Assembly (NCBI GenBank): GCA_964496245.1
Contig: CAZBZG010000130.1
Location: 1 to 12,047 of the forward strand
Direction: 5' to 3'
From: CAZBZG01 sp964496245
GTDB lineage: Bacteria > Planctomycetota > SZUA-567
DNA: 12,047 nt
Shown here: positions 7,055 through 12,047 of the stretch, in pieces
Layout of the letters: every line of letters begins with the position of its first letter
Position numbering within the stretch: position 1 is the first letter of the stretch
Notes under the pieces: model-generated
The model's database searches: none
What the model saw: the letters and a program-made list of their open reading frames with translations, nothing else
Told to the model about the DNA's origin: nothing
Program-made: the position numbers and the translations under genes

Positions 7055-7099
7055 GCTGTTGGCTATCGGAAGCGGTTGCGGTAGCCAGAAGCCAACAGC
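7055..7099 (+). promoter_or_regulatory. Hairpin with two alternative pairings between tRNA-Val and thrS
   Basis: GCTGTTGGCT (7055-7064) is the exact complement of AGCCAACAGC (7090-7099). GGCTATCG (7061-7068) can instead pair with CGGTAGCC (7079-7086) with one G-U pair. The two stems share GGCT and exclude each other. No T-tract follows, so this does not look like an intrinsic terminator for the tRNA. It may be a processing signal, a leader switch or another palindromic repeat. Confidence 0.4.
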
Positions 7100-7192
7100 G
7101 AATCGCCAAGAGCCGCAGCTTTCTCCGGTGGGAGCGCCCTCCCTTCCGGGGTGATGCTGGAAACGCGAAAGGGCGCAGACACGCCGGTGCTG

Positions 7193-7220
7193 CCCGGCTG
7201 GACCACGGGTCCGGGCCGGG
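7193..7220 (+). promoter_or_regulatory. Strong GC-rich hairpin in the thrS leader
   Basis: CCCGGC (7193-7198) pairs with GCCGGG (7215-7220) and GGACC (7200-7204) with GGTCC (7208-7212), closing an ACG loop, with a small internal loop. It lies about 110 nt before thrS. thrS leaders are regulated in several bacteria, but no known operator or T-box is recognisable here. The rest of 7050-7329 holds no gene. Confidence 0.35.
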
Positions 7221-7329
7221 ACTTGCCTGGGGTTTGCGTCTGCGAGAATCGAGGGCGTGAAGACGCGGCGGATGGCGCTGAGGCGCTGTCGGTCGGGTTG
7301 GCCGCATCGTTGTACGGAAGCGAGAGGTC

Positions 7330-9249
7330 ATGATCCGCATCACGCTGCCCGACGGCAACCAGCTCGCGTTTGATGGGCCGGTTTCCGTCGCGGAGATCGC
7401 CGGCCGCATCGGCAAACGCCTCGCCAAGGACGCGCTCGCGGGCGAAGTCGACGGCAAGCTGCGCGACCTCTCCTGTGAGGTCACGCAGGATGCGTCCGTA
7501 CGCATCCTCACGGCGAGCGACCCCGAGGGCCTCGAGCTCATGCGCCATTCCGCGGCCCACGTCATGGCCGAAGCCATCTGCAAGCTGTTTCCCGGGACCC
7601 AGCTGGCTTACGGCCCGGCTGTGGAAGACGGGTTCTTCTACGACGTGGACCCGCCGGAAACCATCACGGCCGAGGATCTCCCCAAGATCGAGAGGGAGAT
7701 GCGCCGGATCGTCAAGCAGAACCGCGGGCTCCACCGGTACGAGCTCTCCCGCGCCGAGGCGCTCGAGAAGTGGAAGGACGACCCCTACAAGCGCGACAAC
7801 ATCGAGCGGGCCGAGGGCGACGTGATCAGCTTCTACACGCAGAACGGGTTCGAGGATCTGTGCGCGGGCCCGCACGTCCCCTCGACCGGTCGCATCGGCC
7901 ACTTCAAGGTCATGAGTCTGGCCGGCGCTTACTGGCACGGCGACGCCGACCAGCAGCAGCTCACCCGCGTCTACGGCACGACCTGGCCCACGAAGGAAGA
8001 GCTCGAGGCCTATCTCCACCGCATGGAGGAGGCCAAGAAGCGCGACCACCGGAAACTCGGCAAGGAGCTGAAGCTCTTCGAGTTCCATCCCGAGGCGCCG
8101 GGCATGGCCTTCTGGCGCGACCACGGGGTCGTCCTCTACGAGCAGCTGGAGGGATTCCTGCGGGATCTGTGCCGCCAGCACGGGTACGAGGAATTCCGCA
8201 CGCCCCAGATCCTGGTCAAGGATCTCTGGGTGACCTCGGGCCACTGGAAGAACTACGCGGACAAGATGTACGTGTGCGAGAAGGACGGCCGGGAGTACGG
8301 GGTGAAGCCCATGAACTGCCCCGGCTGCCTCGTGCTCTACAAGGCCGGCCTCTACAGCCACAACGACCTGCCGCTCCGGTGGAGCGAGTTCGGCCACGTC
8401 CACCGCTACGAAGGGAGCGGCGAGGTCCACGGCCTCGTGCGGGTGCGCGGGTTCACGCAGGATGACGCGCACATCTTCTGCACGCCCGACCAGCTCCGGG
8501 GCGAGATCCGCCACTGCATCCAGTTCATCTTCGACGTGTACACCACCGTGGGCCTCGGTTTCGATCACATCGAGCTCTCGACCCGGCCCGAGAAGCGCAT
8601 CGGGTCCGACGCCATGTGGGACGCGGGCGAGGGCGCGCTCCAGGGCGCGCTCGAGGACATGGACATCGATTACAAGCTCAACCCCGGCGACGGCGCGTTC
8701 TACGGCCCCAAGATCGACTTCCATCTGGCCGACGCCATCGGCCGGACCTGGCAGATGGGAACCATCCAGGTGGACTTCGCCATGCCCGAGCGGTTCGACC
8801 TCCACTACGTGGACGCCCAGAGCCGGCGCCAGCGGCCGGTCATGATCCACCGGGCGGTCTCGGGCTCGCTCGAACGCTTCATCGGCGTGCTCGTCGAGCA
8901 CTACGCAGGCGACTTCCCGCTCTGGCTCGCGCCCGAGCAGGTGCGCGTGCTCACCATCACCGACGCCCAGCTCGACTACGCCCGGCACGTGCTGGGGGCG
9001 CTCAAGGATGCGGGGCTGCGCGCCACGCTCGACCGGCGCGGGGAGAAGATCGGCGCCAAGATCCGCGACGCCGAACTGCGGAAGATCCCGTACGTGGCGG
9101 TCGTGGGCGACAAGGAGATCCAGAGCCAGAGCGTGTCCGTGCGGCGGCGGCACGCCGGCGATCTGGGGGCCATGCGCGTGGAGGATTTTGTCGCGCGCTT
9201 GACCGAGGAGGTGGCCGGCCGCGCTCTGCAGCCGGCGCCGGACGCATGA
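7330..9249 (+). CDS. thrS: Threonyl-tRNA synthetase
   Basis: This 639-residue class II synthetase charges tRNA-Thr in the cytoplasm. Its length is close to the E. coli enzyme (642). Domains run in the usual order: TGS (1-61), the N2 editing domain with HSAAH (His73, His77) and CAGPH (Cys178, His182) that clears Ser-tRNA-Thr, the catalytic core, and the anticodon-binding domain from about residue 535. Catalytic zinc ligands are Cys330, His381 and His507. Motif 2 is seen in FGHVHRYEGSGEVHGLVRVR and motif 3 in HRAVSGSLERFIG. The ATG is preceded by the purine-rich GGAAGCGAGAGG (7316-7327), whose last part is rather close to the start. It is the first protein gene of the translation operon, with infC 70 nt downstream. 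Confidence 0.98.
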   Translation: MIRITLPDGNQLAFDGPVSVAEIAGRIGKRLAKDALAGEVDGKLRDLSCEVTQDASVRILTASDPEGLELMRHSAAHVMAEAICKLFPGTQLAYGPAVEDGFFYDVDPPETITAEDLPKIEREMRRIVKQNRGLHRYELSRAEALEKWKDDPYKRDNIERAEGDVISFYTQNGFEDLCAGPHVPSTGRIGHFKVMSLAGAYWHGDADQQQLTRVYGTTWPTKEELEAYLHRMEEAKKRDHRKLGKELKLFEFHPEAPGMAFWRDHGVVLYEQLEGFLRDLCRQHGYEEFRTPQILVKDLWVTSGHWKNYADKMYVCEKDGREYGVKPMNCPGCLVLYKAGLYSHNDLPLRWSEFGHVHRYEGSGEVHGLVRVRGFTQDDAHIFCTPDQLRGEIRHCIQFIFDVYTTVGLGFDHIELSTRPEKRIGSDAMWDAGEGALQGALEDMDIDYKLNPGDGAFYGPKIDFHLADAIGRTWQMGTIQVDFAMPERFDLHYVDAQSRRQRPVMIHRAVSGSLERFIGVLVEHYAGDFPLWLAPEQVRVLTITDAQLDYARHVLGALKDAGLRATLDRRGEKIGAKIRDAELRKIPYVAVVGDKEIQSQSVSVRRRHAGDLGAMRVEDFVARLTEEVAGRALQPAPDA

Positions 9250-9263
9250 AAGCGAAAGCCGCC

Positions 9264-9285
9264 TGCGCGCGTGTGCGCGCGCGCG
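9264..9285. repeat. Alternating purine-pyrimidine tract in the thrS-infC gap
   Basis: Twenty-two bases alternate strictly between purine and pyrimidine, nearly all GC and GT steps. Such tracts can adopt Z-DNA. As RNA, GCGCGC-GTGT-GCGCGC (9265-9280) forms a 6-bp hairpin 40 nt before the infC start. Confidence 0.5.
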
Positions 9286-9306
9286 GCGCGTTGTCGTTCT
9301 CTGTTG

Positions 9307-9322
9307 AGGAGGAAGAGCCATC
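9307..9322 (+). promoter_or_regulatory. Ribosome binding site that fixes an ATC start for infC
   Basis: A perfect AGGAGG (9307-9312) is followed by 7 nt and then ATC (9320-9322). The in-frame stop TGA at 9305-9307 rules out any earlier start. The first ATG in frame (9344) is 31 nt from the Shine-Dalgarno, too far, and would remove conserved basic N-terminal residues. Confidence 0.85.
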
Positions 9323-9970
9323 GCGAAGAAGAAGAGTCTGCGGATGAACGAGATGATCCAAGCAGACGAGGTGCGCCTGGTGGATGAGAAGGGCGAGCAG
9401 GTGGGGATCGTGCCGTTCGAGGATGCGTTGAAGCGTGCGCGAGAGAGCGACTTCGACCTGGTGGAGGTCGGCCCCATGTCGCAGCCGCCGGTCTGCCGGA
9501 TGATGGACTTCGGCAAGTACAAGTACGAGCAGCAGAAGCGGCTCCACGAGCAGCGGCGGAAGCAGCATGCGGCGGAGATCAAGCAGCTGCGCATCAAGAC
9601 CTTCCGCATCGATCCCCACGACATCGGGATCAAGCTCAAGAAGGCCCGCGAGTTCATCGAATTCGGGCACCGGCTGCTGTTCACCCTGATGTTCCGCGCG
9701 CGCGAGCACAGCCACGCGGATCTCGGGGAGCAGGTCTTGCTCGAGAAGTTCGCCGAACCGCTCTCGGACATCGCCAAGGTCGAGTCCCCGCCGCGCAAGG
9801 ACGGGCGGCGCATGACCATGACCCTGGCGCCGCTGCCGAACCTCAAGCAGATCCTGAAGGAGCGGAAGCGGAAAGAGAAGGCGGAGGCCGAGGCTGCGGA
9901 AGCGGCGGAAGGCCAAGGCGAGGCCGAATCCGGCCCAGCGGCCGCCGATGGCGCCGCCGAACACGAGTGA
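9320..9970 (+). CDS. infC: Translation initiation factor IF-3, starting at ATC
   Basis: The 216-residue product (counted from ATC) binds the 30S subunit, prevents early 50S joining and checks the initiator tRNA-start codon pair. The N-terminal domain begins AKKKSLRMNEMIQADEVRLV, and the IF-3 signature VCRMMDFGKYKYEQQK lies at 58-73. The C-terminal domain runs from about 85 (IKQLRIKTFRIDPHDIGIKL) to NLKQIL at about 179. A 37-residue Ala/Glu/Lys-rich tail, absent from the 180-residue E. coli protein, follows. Starting at the first ATG (9344) would give 208 residues and lose the conserved AKKK start. IF3 disfavours AUU/AUC-type starts, so in E. coli, where infC starts with AUU, the factor represses its own synthesis; the same feedback is likely here by inference. 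Co-directional with thrS and rpmI. Confidence 0.95.
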   Translation: MAKKKSLRMNEMIQADEVRLVDEKGEQVGIVPFEDALKRARESDFDLVEVGPMSQPPVCRMMDFGKYKYEQQKRLHEQRRKQHAAEIKQLRIKTFRIDPHDIGIKLKKAREFIEFGHRLLFTLMFRAREHSHADLGEQVLLEKFAEPLSDIAKVESPPRKDGRRMTMTLAPLPNLKQILKERKRKEKAEAEAAEAAEGQGEAESGPAAADGAAEHE

Positions 9971-10097
9971 GCCGAAGCGTCGCCCGCATCTTGTAGACCC
10001 GGACCGGCGGATCGGGGCCGTGTGGTTCCGCTTCGCCCGCCGGCTCGTGCGCGGACCGCGGACATATCGATGGGTTCGAGGATCGGAAGGGAACAAA
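9971..10097 (+). promoter_or_regulatory. infC-rpmI intergenic leader, possible L20 pseudoknot operator
   Basis: This 127-nt gap can form two interleaved stems. CGAAGCG (9973-9979) pairs with CGCTTCG (10029-10035), and CCGGCGG (10004-10010) pairs with CCGCCGG (10037-10043). The order A-B-A'-B' with A' and B' one base apart is that of a pseudoknot. In E. coli, ribosomal protein L20 represses rpmI-rplT by binding a pseudoknot in this same location. The resemblance is positional and structural only, and 7-bp complements arise easily in GC-rich DNA. Confidence 0.35.
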
Positions 10098-10295
10098 ATG
10101 CCGAAGTACAAACCGTGCAAGGGCGTGGCCAAGCGCGTCCGCGTGACCAAGAACGGCAAGGTGGTCAGCACCTCCAGCGGTTCGGGTCACCGCAAGGTCG
10201 TCAAAAACCAGAAGCGCAAGCGCCGTCTGCGCCGGAACCGTCCGTTGGATCCGGTGGCGGCCCGGCAGGCCAAGGAACTTCTGGGGTACAAGTAG
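10098..10295 (+). CDS. rpmI: 50S ribosomal protein L35
   Basis: The 65-residue basic protein is of normal L35 length and is a late-assembling component of the large subunit. The pattern PKxKxxKGVAKRVRVTKNGKV, then GSGHRKVVKNQKRKRRLRRN, and a C-terminal DPVAARQAKELLG agrees with the family. The N-terminus differs from the common KTH(K/R) version: it reads MPKYKPCKG, with Pro and Cys in place of Thr and His. The ATG has GGAAGGGA (10085-10092) just upstream. It lies between infC and rplT, its usual place. Confidence 0.95.
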   Translation: MPKYKPCKGVAKRVRVTKNGKVVSTSSGSGHRKVVKNQKRKRRLRRNRPLDPVAARQAKELLGYK

Positions 10296-10383
10296 GCGTC
10301 CGCCCGCGCGCGCCGGGCCGGCAGACCGCCGGACCGGGCCCGCGCCGGGCCCCAGCGACGCAGACACGCGAAAGGAGCCGATC

Positions 10384-10746
10384 ATGGCACGCAGCACCTA
10401 CGGCGCCGCCCGGCATCGCAAGAAGATGAAGATCTTCAACAAGGCCAAGGGCTATCGGGGCGGACGGAGCAAGCTCTATCGCACGGCCAAGGAAGCCGTG
10501 CTGCGCGGCGAGGCGTACGCCACGCGCGACCGCCGGAAGAAGAAGGGCGAGTTCCGCCGTCTCTGGATCACGCGGATCAATGCGGCCGTGCGCGCCCATG
10601 ACCTGTCCTACAGCCGATTTATGAACGGCCTCAAGAGGGCCTCGATCGATCTGGATCGCAAGACGCTCTCCGAACTCGCGATCCAGAACCCCGAGGCCTT
10701 CGCCGAGGTCGTGAACAAGGCCAAGGCCGCCCTCGAGGCGGCGTGA
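10384..10746 (+). CDS. rplT: 50S ribosomal protein L20
   Basis: The 120-residue protein matches L20 along its length. It has a basic N-terminal helix (RHRKKMKIFNKAKGYRGGRS), the RDRRKKKGEFRRLWITRINA segment that binds 23S rRNA, and the C-terminal domain from LSYSRFMNGLKRASIDLDRK. L20 is needed early in 50S assembly and in several bacteria also represses its own operon. AAGGAG (10372-10377) lies 6 nt before the ATG. The 88-nt gap after rpmI is very GC-rich and can fold, for example CCGGC-AGACC-GCCGG near 10324-10333, but shows no other signal. Confidence 0.97.
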   Translation: MARSTYGAARHRKKMKIFNKAKGYRGGRSKLYRTAKEAVLRGEAYATRDRRKKKGEFRRLWITRINAAVRAHDLSYSRFMNGLKRASIDLDRKTLSELAIQNPEAFAEVVNKAKAALEAA

Positions 10747-10784
10747 CGTGCAAGGCCCGTCGGACCGCAACGCAAGGACGCGTG

Positions 10785-10950
10785 CACCACGAAGCGCACG
10801 AAGCGCACGAAGAACGCGAAGCGTGTTGCTCCATGAAACCTTCTGTGGTTTGGCGCGTTTCGTCCGGCCGAACGGCGAGCCACGCCGGACCGCGTCTGCA
10901 GGACGATCGGGGCGACCCGGGGGTCTGTCCCCTTCGTCCTCTTCGTGGTG
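10785..10950. repeat. 166-bp inverted-repeat element between rplT and pheS
   Basis: CACCACGAAG (10785-10794) is the exact reverse complement of CTTCGTGGTG (10941-10950), and the match extends to 19 bp with two mismatches. The left arm also contains 9-bp tandem units, CACGAAGCG at 10788-10796 and 10797-10805 and a partial third at 10806-10812. CCACGAAG-type arms of this kind recur as interspersed non-coding repeats in many environmental bacterial genomes, from memory. The interior has no convincing gene. No clear target duplication flanks it. Confidence 0.65.
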
Positions 10951-10975
10951 AGCATCTGCATCCGATGGCCTACAC

Positions 10976-11012
10976 GTCGTACAGGCGCAATCGCTGGCAA
11001 CAACGGTACGAC
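10976..11012 (+). promoter_or_regulatory. Inverted repeat upstream of pheS
   Basis: GTCGTAC (10976-10982) and GTACGAC (11006-11012) could form a 7-bp stem with a 23-nt loop, ending 14 nt before the pheS ribosome site. The 9-mer AGCATCTGC occurs on both sides, at 10951-10959 and 11013-11021. This may be part of a pheS leader. No attenuator peptide rich in Phe is visible. Confidence 0.3.
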
Positions 11013-11041
11013 AGCATCTGCCCTATGGAAGGTCGGTCACC

Positions 11042-12047
<1,006 letters not shown>

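Noticed and set aside
7195..7212. T-box-like sequence (CTGGACCACGG) in the thrS leader
   Set aside because: It only partly matches the T-box core, lacks a following terminator/antiterminator pair and a specifier loop, and the same bases form a simple hairpin.
7151..7333. 60-codon open frame ending at the thrS start, a possible leader peptide
   Set aside because: It has no Shine-Dalgarno and no run of threonine codons, and is best explained as GC-rich leader sequence.
7063..10065. 1000-codon minus-strand open frame across thrS and infC
   Set aside because: It is antisense to two certain housekeeping genes and has no family resemblance. High GC makes stops rare on the opposite strand.
10788..10812. 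Tandem 9-bp units as a possible CRISPR or minisatellite
   Set aside because: There are only two and a partial units with no spacers. They belong to the arm of the 166-bp inverted-repeat element.

Overview
The window comes from a GC-rich bacterial chromosome. It has two parts: an accessory set of catabolic genes (positions 1-6200) and a conserved translation operon (6900-12047). A repeat-rich scar lies between them. A Cys-type sulfatase, a two-domain esterase and a Gfo/Idh/MocA dehydrogenase, together with palindromic interspersed repeats, suggest a PVC-superphylum or similar environmental lineage (Planctomycetota, Lentisphaerota/Kiritimatiellota, Hydrogenedentota). That placement is inference from gene content only.

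Left part. A membrane-anchored SGNH/GDSL-like hydrolase (1-1036, minus, 3' end cut by the window edge) is divergent from a sulfatase (1222-2712, plus). The sulfatase converges on a two-gene minus-strand operon made of a Gfo/Idh/MocA oxidoreductase (5953-4784) followed by a large two-domain alpha/beta hydrolase of the acetyl-xylan-esterase type (4773-2773). The Shine-Dalgarno of the second gene overlaps the stop codon of the first. Together these activities could remove sulfate and acyl groups from a glycan and oxidise or epimerise a released sugar. No substrate can be read from the sequence.

Middle. From 5954 to 6900 there is a 36-bp perfect palindrome, the C-terminal half of an HpcH/HpaI-type aldolase whose N-terminal half is gone, a hairpin at the break point, and a 143-bp element with 11-bp terminal inverted repeats and a hairpin at each end. 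This looks like a region worn down by small palindromic elements.

Right part. A good sigma70-type promoter precedes a tRNA-Val(GAC) gene that has C instead of U at position 33. After a structured 280-bp leader comes the classic order thrS - infC - rpmI - rplT - pheS, with pheS nearly complete at the window end. infC appears to start at ATC, the kind of codon that IF3 itself discriminates against, behind a perfect AGGAGG. A possible pseudoknot sits between infC and rpmI, where ribosomal protein L20 binds a pseudoknot operator in enterobacteria. A 166-bp inverted-repeat element separates rplT from pheS.

I see no CRISPR array, phage, toxin-antitoxin or defence genes. The most interesting material is non-coding: the palindromic elements, the infC start, the candidate L20 operator and the unusual tRNA.
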